The position numbers and the translations under genes were made by a program. Positions 14,977 to 26,352 of a DNA stretch of 30,079 nt are shown piece by piece. Position 1 is the stretch's first letter. Each line of letters starts with the position of its first letter. The stretch is from Mesotaenium endlicherianum (taxonomy: Eukaryota; Streptophyta; Zygnematophyceae; Zygnematales; Mesotaeniaceae): assembly GCA_009602735.1 (NCBI GenBank), contig WELA01002856.1:253640-283718 (forward strand). Reading direction: 5' to 3'. The notes below the pieces were generated by a model, which had not been told where the DNA came from, made no database searches, and saw nothing but the letters and a program-made list of their open reading frames with translations.

Positions 14977-16106
14977 GTCAGATTCAGAGAAAATTGCCCT
15001 TCAGGCTTTCGCTTAACTTTCACAAAGTCACAGCTTACAAAACTCTGAAACTACACGTCTATGCTGGCCTGGGTCAAGCTCTTCACTTAACACCGCGCCT
15101 TAACAGTTCTTTACTGCCAGGCTAGGCTCACTCAGTTCTTCACTGAGAGCTTTATCTGCCAATACTACCCTCTCTCTTCGAGATGCGAATGCGACTTCTG
15201 AGAACTTGGAAACTAACACACAACTCACCAATTTAAGGCTGCTTCACACACACTTGTGGCTGTGCTAATCTCCTAGCCAATTCTATTCTGCAGTTCTCCT
15301 ACTTTCAACAGTGAGATTCCCTCTTGGGAACTCCTACAATCCTAACTTATCTATGATACATTGAGAAGAATCTTCAGCGTCGGCAGAAGCGTGGGGCCTC
15401 GGCTCTCCAATGGCCTTGGGAACTCCTTCTTCTTCTTTGCGCCCTTCTTCTCCTTCCTTCTGCTCCTTCTGCTCCTTCTGCTTCTTGGCAAAAGTGCGTG
15501 AGAGTGAATAACATGTCTCAGGCAAGATTCGTGCCTTTTGCAGGCACCACACAGCGTCATCTTCGAGAATGCCGTGCTTAGTCACAAAGCTTAGCTGCAT
15601 GTCGCTTCTGCCTAGCCATGCTCAACTCAAGCTCGTAGTCACTCGGCATGCATGCACACCTCGTGACTGTCGCGTGTGGCTGCTTAGCTTCTCAGCTGGC
15701 AATCACGCCTAATTGGCTCATGGCTAAGAACTCCTGAGCGGCGTGTACAAGCAAATGCCACTTGCTCAAGATTCCCAACCGGGCGGCCGTAACCTATCTT
15801 GGCATTGCGGCCATGACCTGGCTTAATCTGCCAGTCACACAGTACCTGACTTGGTACCTGCTGGGCGGCTCATCACTGATCCCCAGCTTCTAGCCTCGCG
15901 GCTGTCTATGCTGTCAAAACCTCCCCCATCCCTGGGTGTGGGGCACATTGACATTGACCCCTTGCCAGTGGTCTTGACGCCGACATAACCGCTGACTGCG
16001 ACGTAATCAGTCAAGTGGTCGGTGAGTCAACGTTGACTTTCCGTACCTGGATGGCCGTAGCTTGCGCTGCGCGTGCGGCACCGTCAAACGGATAGTAGTC
16101 GCGACA
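14977..16106 (-). repeat. 5' LTR of the methyltransferase retrotransposon, start truncated
   Basis: Matches 1355-2473 with about 26 substitutions, one 11-bp insertion near 15011 and two 1-bp indels. On the minus strand the first 306 bp of the LTR, including the CACGTG cluster, are missing: similarity stops at GTCGCGACA (16106) and unrelated sequence follows. Losing most of U3 would be expected to silence transcription from this LTR. An 88-codon ORF (15600-15334) rich in Lys/Glu/Gln is also partly present in the other LTR. Confidence 0.93.
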
Positions 16107-16655
16107 TAAATCACGTCGCGCCTAAAGACCACTGTAAACAACTCTTTTATCGCGCTCAAATTGAAAATGTACCTGCAGGTACCTTTTAGTACTTTTCAAT
16201 AAATCAAGTCGCTATCGATGTGCCGACTGTAAACCGGGCCTAAACAAGTGAGAACAAGATTCTGAAAATGATCGAAAAGACGGCACTGGAGGTACCAGGA
16301 TGTACTCGCGCTTCGCAAGTTTGCGAGGGGCCTGTACAATCATGTTCACATTTGAATGGCACCTTCTACCTGCTTCTACCCAACGTGAGACTCACGCACC
16401 GTCCGATACATGAGGTCCCGCGCGGGCTGCAGTACAATCTACTTGCCTTTTGAAGGCACGTGGAAACATCGTGTAAATATTTACGACGAATCGTTTTTTG
16501 TTCTTCAATTGCTCCTCAAGTTGCTACTTAGCTTCGTGGTGTATTCTGCTCACATCACTCACCCAGCATGCAATGAGTGTCCGCACTCTACGATACAAGC
16601 TTCTCTTTGCAGACAGACGTAAGATGGGCACATTAGCATACTGCTGAGAGAGCGG
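16107..16655. other. Upstream region of the acyltransferase gene; no gene seen
   Basis: About 550 bp between the truncated LTR and the acyltransferase ATG. It presumably contains the promoter and 5' UTR. I see no clear TATA box, no conserved coding sequence, and only short ORFs without recognisable content. Confidence 0.5.
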
Positions 16656-18956
16656 ATGGCTGAAGTTTCTCGTGGGAATCCCATGTCTGTGGTTAATAGA
16701 GCGGTAGCCCTTGCACCGGAACATGTTGAGGCTTCCGCAGTTGTAAATGCTCCATTTATCCGTAACGATGCATATGGTCACATGGGAGCTGGTCGTCTCA
16801 ATTTCAGGGAGAAAATTTCATTGTGTCTGGCATCAGTGGCTTTGTTACCAATTCGACTTGTTATCATTCTACTGTCTATCCTATCATTTTACTTCATCTG
16901 CTGCATAGCAACTCTCTGCCTGAAGCCCAGGGGAGACTATAGGCTGAGCGGATTGAGGTTAAGAATTGTCATGACTTCTGGCCGTTATCTTGCTCGCGTG
17001 GTAATGCTACTCTACCTTCTGATTATCTCTGTAACTGGTTTCGTGGAAGGGCAAGTGGCACGTTGAGGCGGTCACCTTACTTATAAGCTTAAAACCTGAC
17101 GCCGCAGCCGCTCTCTCTACCAGGTGCTCTTTGCGTTGGGATTTCACTATATTAAAGAGGAAACCCTGCTGGCAGACGCAAGAGTGCAGCTGAGCCCTGG
17201 CTCTGAAGGACTGGTAAGCTTTACTATTTCATATGGATTTATGGTGCAAGAGGTGACTTCTGTCGAGGGATGCCAAAGGGGCTGTGCCCATTCCTTTCTG
17301 CGGACGTGCACGTTGCTGACTTCAGCACTGCCACTGCTCAACCATCTGCAGAGAAGGGCTGTGAGTGCAAAAGTGGTTGCTTGCGCGAGCAGGCTCACAG
17401 GAAGCAAGGGAATGGGACCGATGATGCCACCTGTGTAGTTTCCAACCACGTGTCTTGGGTGGACATCCTGTACCACGTGTACGCTCATCCTAGAGGCCTT
17501 CCTGCGTTTGCAGCAAAGGTACACTCATGGCACCTGGTGGAAGTGCGCGTAAGGCATGCTGCTCCTGGAAGGCGAGGCGGAGTCTCAATGTTGCTGCTCT
17601 CTTTCTGTGTGTATGGGGTTGGGGAGGGGGGGGACAGAGCTCGCTGGCAGCGGTTCCCGTGATTGGATTCCTGAGGTACTAGTGCTACTTTGAGCTTGGC
17701 AGAGTCTCCTCATTTCGCGTGCTCTGGAGCGTCGATAACGCCCGCTGGATGTGTCACTGCTTGTGGCGGGGCTGCAGCAACTGCCTGAGCTGCATGTATG
17801 TTGATCGTGAATTCAAGCCGGCCGGAGGGGGAGGAGTTGCAGGTCAGTAGGTCAGCAGGGGCCCTGCTTGCTCAGCTGCCCCTCCCGCACTCTCGCTGGG
17901 CCAGGTTGGCGCGGAGCATGAAAGCCTGCTGATGGGATGGAAGGGAAGGAGGGAGGCAGGCATAGTGAAGGAGCGCATGCAGGCGGCACAGCAGCAGCCG
18001 GGCAACTCCCCATTGCCCCTGCTCTTTCCTGGTGAGTGGGTGGGTGGGTGGGTGTGGCTGTGCTGTGCACAAGTGCGGTGTGTGGTGGGCAGAGGATGGA
18101 CGGCGCACCTGACAGCCGGGCCTGGCCTGGGGGTGAGAGGGGTGCAGAGGGGACAACCACAAATGGGCGCTACCTGCTGCCATTCAAGACAGGCGCGTTC
18201 TTGGCCGGCACGCCCGTGCTACCCGTGCTGTTGCACTACCGCCCCTCCAAGCTCAGTCCGGCCTGGGAGAGCATCAGTGGGGTATGTGGCGTGCATGCTG
18301 CTCACTCACGCCCTGCTGTCACGTTATTTTTTAACTTGAATGAAAATGGATGTGCTGAGGAAAGCATCTTATCTTCGTTGCTGCAGGGCCGACACGTGTT
18401 TCTGATGCTCTGCCAGCTGTCGCACCGCCTTGAAGTGCTCCGCCTTCCAGTGTACTACCCAAGTGCAAGAGAAAGACAGGATCCCAAACTGTTTGCCTTG
18501 AACGTGCGGCAGCTCATGGCTGACTCGGTGAGTGCGTGGCGCCCTTCTCTCCATCATGTGTCACCGTCCTTCTCAAGTCTGCTGGAGGTGAGCCAGAGAT
18601 GTCAGACGTGTGATGCTCGAACAGGTTTTCCCTGCGCTTACGGACGGCCACTAATGGGTGAGGGGAATGGGAGCTAGAGGCCCTCATGTGCATGCAGGCT
18701 TGCAAGCAGGTGCCAGAGACGTCCTTTTAGGACATTAATATGTATGCTGCTATCAGTTGCTAGAATCTGCTGGGTCTCATACAAATTTTGCGTGCAGCTC
18801 AGCAGGTCTACGGTCTAGGCTGCACGCTTGCAACGCAGTTCGTCACACTCTTGCTGTTGTTGGCAGGGGGTTTTGCCACTATCAAGCTCAACTTTGGTGG
18901 AGAAGAGAGCGTACCATGCCGTCCTTCGCTCTTCCTCTTTGACCAAGGCTGAGTGA
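16656..18956 (+). CDS. Lysophospholipid acyltransferase (LPCAT/LPEAT-like, PlsC family), nine exons
   Basis: Transfers an acyl chain from acyl-CoA to a lysophospholipid in membrane lipid remodelling, probably at the ER. Exons: 16656-17000, 17124-17213, about 17354-17518 (start uncertain), 17638-17675, 17778-17842, 17960-18031, 18148-18281, 18387-18527, 18867-18956. All joins are GT-AG and keep frame, giving about 379 aa. Exon 1 has hydrophobic segments (LLPIRLVIILLSILSFYFI). Exon 3 has the catalytic NHVSWVD (HX4D). Exons 4-5 join to VPVIGFLSNCLSCMYVDRE, and exons 6-7 to LPLLFPEGTTTNGRYLLPF, the FPEGT substrate-binding block. Exon 8 continues the family pattern (GRHVFLMLCQLSHRLEVLRL). Exon 9 ends with VEKRAYHAVL before TGA 18954. 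I see no EF-hands, so it is shorter than the long plant LPEATs. Lysolipid preference cannot be told from sequence. Confidence 0.88.
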
Positions 18957-20101
18957 TCCTTGGGATAATGAGTATGGAGTAATAATGTGCGCTGCATATG
19001 TCCTAGACTTGTGTGTTCCCAATAAGTTGATGTTGCTGCCTTGCTTCCTCCACTCCATGAATGACAAGTGATTATCCTGTTTCATCTTCTGTGTGTCCCT
19101 TGGAGCGGAAAGTAGCATCGCGTCTTGAAAGTGGTGGACAGCTATTTATTGGCTTAGAACAGTGCAGCTCCATGCCGCTTTCATGTGCCGGTTCCTGTTG
19201 AGTGGTCTAAGTTGGTCCCTCTTTTCTTCTCTGATCAGGTGACAATGAAATACAATTGGAATGGTGTAGGAAGCCTCATTTCACTTGCAGGGAATAGGGC
19301 GGAGCGTGCAGCATTTTTGACTCTTTCGTGTGTAAAGACTGGCTGCATATTTCTCATTGCGTCGACCATCTGAAAGTCACACTAAGTGTTCACCCTGGAT
19401 ATCAACTTAATTTGGCATAATCTTCCTCAAAGCCTTTAGCAGGCTGTTGATTTGACATGTTTGGCACTTGTTTGCGCTGTCGGCAATAAGTTTCTGATGT
19501 AGTCAGTGGTGTTGTGGCTGCAGTCTAAATACTTATTTTTGCTCGAATTGGTTCATTTGGAAAAGGTGTGAAATCCGTGACTGTTTGCAGTGAGTGGTGT
19601 TCTTCTAATTGCTACGAGATACAAGTTGAGTAATATTTTCGAACACTTCTATGGAGGAAGGTCAAAGCGACAATATGCATATTTTTACCGTGCATTAGTT
19701 GGTTCAGTAAAGAAAGCTGACACGGATGAGTCTTGAAACAGCCCGGATTCATTATGATGGTTTTCCAAGGCAGATCGAGCTTTATATTGACGCGTCTCGA
19801 TTTGTCCATGTTAAATTTTCTCCGTCGCATTCCCAACAGGAGGTAGTATAATGATGATTCAAGGCCATTAAGTGTGGCTTCAATAAAAAGAGGCTGCCAT
19901 ATTTGATTTGGACACTTTGAGAACACAAGTGAAATGCTGTTTGTACAACACACCAAAGTAGTCTAAGAGGGATCAGCTTGTGACATACGGTTCGTGAATA
20001 GGGCTGCTAGAAGGAAGTCTTGCCACTAGAATTCGGTCTAAAATTGAAGAAAGGCTACCCCACCTTAGCCTGGATATAAAATGCATACGCCTGTGCCACT
20101 T
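18957..20101. other. Convergent 3' regions of acyltransferase and aldo-keto reductase; no gene seen
   Basis: About 1.1 kb of AT-richer DNA between two genes that end facing each other. It should hold both 3' UTRs. The longest ORF (114 codons, minus, 19956-19612) shows no recognisable domain and is judged chance. Confidence 0.5.
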
Positions 20102-22393
20102 TTACGCATATAGGTCAAGTCCCCAAAATGGTGCAGGATTGTTGCTCCTTGCATTCCGGTCAAGTGCCTCCACTTGCGACATTTCCTCCTTGCTCAGCTC
20201 AAAGTCGAACACATCAAAGTTCTCCTTCAATCGTGCTACTCGGTTTGATTTAGGAATGACGACAGTGTTCCGCTGTAAGCCCCACTTCAATATAACTTGT
20301 GCTGGAGTCTTGTTGTGTTTGCTGCCAATTTCCTGCACGACAATAAGTCGAGCACAACCACTTCATGAAAACCACATTATGCAAGCCAAATTTATGAAAG
20401 CTACCAACTCCTGCAATAGGCAATGCATCAGCACAGCGCTTCCCTGCATGCATGAAGCAAGCTGTGCGGAAGCCCTGAGAGGCCAAATGATCTGCATGAA
20501 TGTGTGTTTTCCGCTACTGAGGGTGTTCATGATTAGCGACTTACCTTGAGAGTCGGGTCTTCAAGAGGAGATGTGGACTTGAACCACTCAATGTTGGCCT
20601 GGCCACCTCCTAGAGGCGTATGAGCAGTGACAACAACATTGTGCTTCTGACAGAACTTGACGAGGGATGGTCGCTGGAAGTACGGATGCGTTTCAATCTG
20701 GTTCACTGCCGGCTTGATCTTGGAGTATGCCAAGCAGTCTCTTGTAAGATATATGTCATAATTGCTGCAGACACCATAAAGTTATCACTCAGTCCTGCTT
20801 CACGATATCTCTGCTGGCCATGTTGCCCTTGCGACTGCTATTCTGCACAGAAACACATATTTACTGGCAGTGCTACAGAAGTGCAAGGATGTAGGACTGA
20901 CCTGATGCCAATGCTGCGCACGAGCTGGGCATCGACAAGGGCCTCCATGTTGTGCCACGTGGACTCCAGCGAGATAGTGGTGTCAATATCCAGCACTCCA
21001 TCCTCCCCCATGGCGCTGCTAGTGGTTCCAATTCCTGAAGCCAAATGGTCTCATGAGAGAATGCACCACGCACTACAGTCCAATCCCCATTATACCCCAT
21101 GCTTGCATGGCCGCCAATTAGGACTAGCAAACCTGAGAAACTGAGGCATAAGTACAAGACTAATGACCTCATTGTCCACATCCAAGTGGGGGCAAGTACA
21201 CATGGTTTAACTCAACACTACAGAACTTGCAGAACTGCCCTGGTCTGATCACGTAAAGTTTCAGACCACCATATTCTACAACAAGAATTTAGAAAGGCAA
21301 ATAAGAGCATGTCGGCGTAAAGTACCTGTGTGGCGGGTGGCAATAGGAAAATGAATCAGGTATAAATCAAGATACTCAATTTGCAAGTTCCGTAGACTAT
21401 CTTCGCAAGCCTCTCGGACGTGGCCATGGTCTGAGTTCCACAGCTGCCCTTGTCAAAAGTCATGACAGCCATCAAACAGTCTCCGTGGTGAGATTCTGCG
21501 AGCAGGGCCTGGCAGCCCGTGAACACCATGTGAAAGAGCAAACACAACATGGAAGAGCGTAAAAAGTTGCACGGAACTTAGTTCTTGACTGCAGCAGAAG
21601 ATCCTGAGTCTGCCTTGCCTTACTTGGCCTCTGACTGCAGCACCGCAGAATGTTCATAGTGGAAATAAATATCGTAAAATATTGCATGTAGTCAGGAAAG
21701 AACGGACCTTGGTCGTTATGAACAAGTCCTTGCGCTCAACCAGGCCTTCATTGATGGCCTCAGAGAGTGCTTGGCCCACCTCTTTCTCATTGCCGTAATC
21801 AGCTGCACAAGCAACGCATACGCATTTTTGAGAACCTGCACCTTGTCTCAAGTGTCTTCAACCCACATTATTGAACTTATAGAAGTGAAGTGGCATGAAT
21901 TTGACTACATTGGTGAGAACAAGGTCTGATTGACGAACCAAGGAACACAAAAGCATCAGCAATACAGCTCCAGACACAGGCACACATTAATATTATCTTC
22001 TGTTTCAAAGTTTATCGACTACAATGAGCCTTGCAATATTGAGAGCAGAACATATACATGCATCAGATAGCACAGACCATCAGTATACTTTATGACTGAA
22101 ACTGAAAATAATCGAGCATCTTACTTGCACCTCTGCTTAAAACTACCGGACAATATAGGACTTTAATTTTGATCTACACATCAGAAAGCGAAGTTCTCGG
22201 AGCGAGACTAAGAGCAGCCGAGCAAAAAAGGCGAATAAAAATGACCTGCACAATCGAAATGGCGATAGCCAGCTCTAATCGCTTCCTTGATCAAATTCAC
22301 GAGAGAACCAGCCTCAGCTCGCCAGACTCCGTATCCAACGATAGGCATATGATGGCCAGAGCTCAACTCAACAGAAGGAACCTGGGCAGCCAT
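20102..22393 (-). CDS. NADP-dependent aldo-keto reductase, aldose-6-phosphate/mannose-6-phosphate reductase-like
   Basis: Probably a cytosolic sugar-phosphate reductase that makes alditols (sorbitol or mannitol phosphate). Exons on the minus strand: 22393-22246, 21802-21708, 21443-21326, 21034-20902, 20764-20545, 20332-20102. They join in frame to 314 aa, the normal size for the family. The start was chosen at [13 protein letters not shown] because conservation begins there, although the frame is open further upstream. Catalytic residues are visible: Asp and Tyr in [13 protein letters not shown], Lys in LFITTKLWN, His in [10 protein letters not shown]. The [11 protein letters not shown] insert, [14 protein letters not shown] and [13 protein letters not shown] are like plant aldose-6-phosphate reductases; [15 protein letters not shown] is the NADP-phosphate-binding stretch. 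It ends in FWGLDLYA. It faces away from the YjbQ gene. The exact substrate is inference. Confidence 0.93.
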
Positions 22394-22854
22394 TATTCGG
22401 GCGTGTTGCAAAAGAGTGCTTTCTTTTCGAGCTCGCTTGTCTCGAAGAGCGGAAGTTGCACTACACTTTCCCGACTGTCGTCCACTGCAGAGCTCGTATT
22501 GTCTAGGCAACACACAGTGACATAGCCTTTACTTGAAATTGGGACTGTACTCTTGGCCACCCTTGGCTGGGTGCATTCGACCGAGTGGCATGCATGAAGA
22601 CTAGAGCAGGCCAGCCTGCAGTCTCGTGACTCTCGTCCAACCACGACCAACTGCGTTTCACCCCCCCAAGTCACCCAACGTCCGACACTTCAGCTTCTCA
22701 TGAGCGCGCAGCACAGTGCCTCCTGGTGCCTCCTGCCAAACGTGTCGACGTTCTGTTAGCACGGCCCATATCTCAATCGCTTTTCTGTACGCTCTAAAGC
22801 TCATTTGCAATTTCCCCTTCCACTGAGAACCGCTACATACACGTTGCTTAAAAC
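22394..22854. promoter_or_regulatory. Divergent promoter region between aldo-keto reductase and YjbQ genes
   Basis: About 460 bp separate two ATGs pointing away from each other, so both promoters should lie here. I see no unambiguous TATA box. The frame upstream of the reductase start stays open to 22513 and may be 5' UTR or an optional N-terminal extension. Confidence 0.45.
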
Positions 22855-25051
22855 ATGGCGTCCGTCTCTTGCTCCTTTTTCAAACCTCGCGCGTGCTTTC
22901 TAGGTACTTGTTCGTCTGGTTTAAAGAGATCAAACAAATTTGAGGTATCAATATTCAACAGGACCAAACATGCTCACGAGGCTCTTGACCTCCATATTTT
23001 GAACAAGAGGAGCAGCGAGGTATTTGAATACATGCAGTGAAACCAAATTATCCCAGACTCAATGTGCACTTTTTCCTCCTTTGCATTGGGGTGCATATTG
23101 ACTGAAAGTGGATGGAGGGCGCTAGTGTCAGGTGGCAGGCACGAGAAGAAAGAGGTTCAGTACCTCAGGTGTATGTCGTTGTGAAGCTACAAGTCAGGCA
23201 GGTATTACTCTGCTGCGAACCGAGCAAAACGTGGCCTTATTGTACAATTGTAAGCAGGCGATGTGCCCTCTCAACTTTGGCTCTAGGTGGCAAATTAAAC
23301 CATGCAGAATTCAGCAGGTAGTTTCATGTAGTGTAGGACAAGTTTGGCGCCTCTTGCCGCAAACAACAGTTTTTTGGCTGGCTGGAGAACCATTATCTTG
23401 GGTGCCCTCTTCTGAATGTAGTGCCAACATTTGTGCAGCATCTGTTGCTCCAACGACTGAATGGTTTCAAAAGACTATTGAGCTGCCGCCCTACAAAAGG
23501 TGTGCGCAGCTTCTGTTTCTGCCACATCATGGATCGAACCTCTTACATTGCTACAATCATGCGCAGTCAATATCTGGTGTACTTATGCAGGACCCGTAGT
23601 TCTTCACATGAGCAAAAGTTGCAACTTTAAAGAGTCCTCCAAGTAAGGATTAGATTGAGAGAGAGACCATATCATTACGTGGGGCATAAATGAATCTTGG
23701 GGGCATAGTGCGACGGGGTAGAACCATTTGTACGTACTTTAAAGTATGTTCTGCACAATTGTACTCGTCTTACAAGTAATGACCAGTCAGCCTCGTCCAC
23801 TGAAAAGGTGCCTTGTTGAATTCTAGTAGAATTAGTTTCCTGTTTGAACAAGGTACCTGTGGGCAATTTTGTACACCCCATGTTCCACTTATTGGCTTCG
23901 CCATGCTTGTGGCATTTTTTGGTTCCAAGTGTTGATGGAAGCCAGCAGCAGAAGTGGGATGCTGGAAAGTGCACCTGTGGACCCTCTGCGGTGCTAGTCT
24001 GAGCAACCGAGGCAGGGGGGGAGGGTGTCCACGCATATTTGAGTCGGGGGTTTCATCGCATCTATGCTTTGCGCCTTCGTCGTTGCTGACAAGTGATGCT
24101 CCGCAGCAGTCTTGTGAGTCAACCAGCGGTCAGCTTGGAAATGATCGCTCGCAGTGGTCTTAATGAGCAGGGGATGCCACATCATCACATCACACATCAG
24201 CCGGGCAGTGCCTGAGCTGGCTCAGTTTCGAGTTGGCCTCGCCCACATATTTGGTATGGCCACTTGGCACCTCCCCTCCCGCCACCAGCAGGAGCAAGCA
24301 GCTGATGTGGGGCAACGGAAAGGACTGATGGTGGTGGTGGTGGCGTCAGTGCAGTGATGCACACATCGGCCAGCCTGACCATCAATGAGAACGCCAGCCC
24401 GGACGTGCCGGCCGACATGGAGGACTCCCTCAACCGCCTGGTGCCCGAGGCACGCTCCTCCCTCCCCCTCCCCCTCCCCTCCCCCCTGCCCCCCATGCAG
24501 GCACCTGCTCTGCTTTGCGCATGTGCCCATGTGATGTAGTCGTCGGTCTGAGTGTCTAGGATGTGTGTGCGTGTGCAGGGAGGGCACTTCAGGCACCTGG
24601 ATGAGGGCTATGATGACATGCCTGGTGAGAGGGGCAGGCAGACAGCAGCAGCCCATTCATTCTTTGGAGCGTGCATCTTGCACCCCAACGGAGCAAGCTC
24701 CTTACACAGGCGCTGGGTGGGGGTGAGGGAGAAAGGGTTGCAGCACATGTGAAGGCATCTCTGATGGGGAGCTCCCTGTCCATCCCCATTACAGCTGGCA
24801 AGCTTGGCCTGGGCATGTGGCAGGTAGGTCAATGTCTGCTTGGGGTCCCTTAAAGCGCCATTGCTGATGCCCACTTTCGTGTGGAGAAGCCTCCAGCAGT
24901 GCATGATGTGTGCATGCGAGGTGCGAGTGCGGGTGCGGGTGCGGGGGTGCGGGTGCGGCAGGGCATATGGTTGAATGAACATCGCAATTACGGGGGCGCG
25001 CGCACGCTGTGCATCACTCTCCATGGCGAGCGCCGCACTGACGGGCGGTAG
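22855..25051 (+). CDS. YjbQ/UPF0047 family protein (secondary thiamine-phosphate synthase fold), seven exons
   Basis: Small conserved protein whose bacterial relatives show weak thiamine-phosphate synthase activity; its role in algae is not established. Exons: 22855-22903 (tentative), 23439-23499, 24171-24253, 24355-24449 (or to 24440), 24579-24624, 24744-24823, 24962-25051; about 167 aa, all phases fit. Visible family blocks: EWFQKTIELPPYKRGCHIIT across exons 2-3, PELAQFRVGLAHIF, MHTSASLTINENASPDVPAD (His and Asn-Glu-Asn signature), HFRHLDEGYDDMP, SLSIPITAGKLGLGMWQ, GIWLNEHRNYGGARTL, ending GERRTDGR. Exon 4 best fits the family if it ends at 24449, which needs a GC donor; a GT donor at 24441 would drop three residues. 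Exon 1 was chosen because it is the only nearby GT donor giving phase 1. The start region looks plastid-transit-like (MASVSCSFFKPR) but is short, so an unseen exon is possible. Confidence 0.88.
24916..24959. repeat. GTGCGG minisatellite in the last intron of the YjbQ gene
   Basis: Imperfect tandem hexamers (GTGCGG with small variants) fill the intron up to its 3' splice site. No function inferred. Confidence 0.8.
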
Positions 25052-26352
25052 GTGCTTTATGCCCCTCCTGCAGTAGTGGGGTGACCAGGACAGGTGGGCA
25101 GGTCGTCATCATATGCCACATGTGTTTCTCTGGCGGCTGATGCACGACAGCGTGCAAGGAGCTCCGCGGGGCAAGCTCAAGGTGCATGAGCAGACGATTA
25201 AGCATCTCAAATGTTGCGCTCATGCACAGCCACGTTTTGCGTTGCCATGGTGGTGAACCGGGCTTATGCAGAAGCTACAGGTGACGAGTGCACGTCGCAC
25301 GGCCTGCTGCATCTGTGTACCTCTGCCCATTTGCCTTCCTTGTGCAATGGGGCGTGCTGCAGTCAAAGTTTGTCATCATTGTGGATCTGGTAGTGCAATC
25401 ACTGAGGAGGTGGACGAGCAGGAGGGAGGAGCTACTACTATTTCCCGAGGGCTTTGTGCGGCTGTCTTTGTTAGTTGGTTCCAGACGCGGATATAATGTG
25501 ACTAGGTGAATGTGTAATACCTCATTAACATGTCCGCCTGTGCGTCCTTGGCTCTGGACTAGCAAAGAGCAGATCCTCTCAGAATTGCAGGCAGGTGACT
25601 TCAGAAGCTTCTTGTCCAAAAACCTCTTTGAGGCCCGATGCCTTTTATCTTACTTTGGGACTGCCTGAATGTGAAATACACAGTGTTGTGATTTGTTAAG
25701 TTCCGGAACTTTGTGTTAAGAAATCAGCATTTGCGAGCCAACTGATAAAAGGCCTGTCTGCACGATGCTTTCCCTCGTTTCTCATCTGCAATAAAGCACA
25801 CATCCTCGAGTCGTATGTACACTGTGGAGCAATGAACTCACAGAACCTTTTTCTTGCGACAATAGAAAATATGAAATTGGATCCAATGTGTACTATGTAC
25901 ATGCAGGAATGACTGCATAGACATTGGCATGTATTTGTGAGTGCTTTTGTCATCTCAAGTCTGCTTCTTGTAGGAGTAAACGTGACACACTTGCGAAGAA
26001 ACAGACCATTAAGTGGCAAGCATCAGATTTTAGTGCAGTTAGGAGTTGCCACACGATTGTTGTGGCCAGGCGAGTGCATCTTAAAGAAAAATCTTATGTA
26101 CTACATGCTTCAATCTACTAGCATGCTCAAATTGACAGAACCTCTTGCACCCCTGCGCCAATAACAAAAATGTCTTTCACAGGATTTGCTGTAGGCAGTG
26201 CTTCATGCTGACTTCTTGCTTGCTATAGAGGAGGAGAGGGCGACGGGAAGAAACTTGAATTCATGCCGAAACCAATTTTGTGCACATGTCTATACGAGGA
26301 ACTGAGCTGATGCCAGGTGGAGACAGGCGATAGGCCAGAGCTGCACGCGGAG
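25052..26352. other. Convergent 3' regions of YjbQ and CPSF160 genes; no gene recognised
   Basis: About 1.3 kb. ORFs of 60-114 codons occur on both strands but none shows a recognised domain or a plausible splice structure. One (25288-25509, plus) contains FPEG by chance resemblance to acyltransferases. The region should contain both 3' UTRs. Confidence 0.5.

Larger units (their letters stand above)
1354..16106 (-). mobile_element. Ty3/gypsy retrotransposon encoding a C5 DNA methyltransferase and a PHD-tailed integrase
   Basis: Minus-strand LTR element interrupted by a nested element at 11476-14494; about 11.7 kb is its own sequence. Order along the minus strand is LTR, leader, gag (two CCHC knuckles), protease (DTGA), DNMT3-like methyltransferase, linker, reverse transcriptase (YIDD), RNase H, integrase (HHCC, DDE), SH3-like region plus PHD finger, polypurine tract, LTR. 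The protease, RT, RNase H, integrase order is diagnostic of Ty3/gypsy. The LTRs share about 1.12 kb at roughly 97.5% identity (hand count: about 26 substitutions and 3 indels). Lesions: in-frame stops at 10988-10990, 9683-9685, 9566-9568 and 4683-4685, and frame changes near 7340, 6690, 5440, 5050, 3930 and 3255. The 5' LTR lacks about 306 bp and no target duplication is visible, so as assembled this copy is non-autonomous. Carriage of a methyltransferase by charophyte and dinoflagellate retrotransposons is, as I recall, already reported. Confidence 0.92.

Noticed and set aside
1354-16106. Methyltransferase as a host gene captured by nearby transposons, or bacterial contamination
   Set aside because: It shares one frame with the protease and gag, is flanked by pol on the same strand, and is enclosed by matching LTRs; there is no bacterial operon context.
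17932-18339. 135-codon plus-strand ORF overlapping the acyltransferase
   Set aside because: It is one exon (17960-18031) read through into introns; the spliced product fits the family far better.
19612-19956. 114-codon minus-strand ORF between acyltransferase and aldo-keto reductase
   Set aside because: No recognised domain, in the shared 3' region of two convergent genes; length is compatible with chance.
24916-24959. GTGCGG repeats as a CRISPR-like or regulatory array
   Set aside because: Simple hexamer minisatellite within an intron, with no spacers.
25288-25509. Plus-strand ORF with LLLFPEGF, resembling the acyltransferase FPEGT block
   Set aside because: No HX4D motif, no splice structure and no other family block nearby; it lies in the expected 3' UTR of the YjbQ gene.
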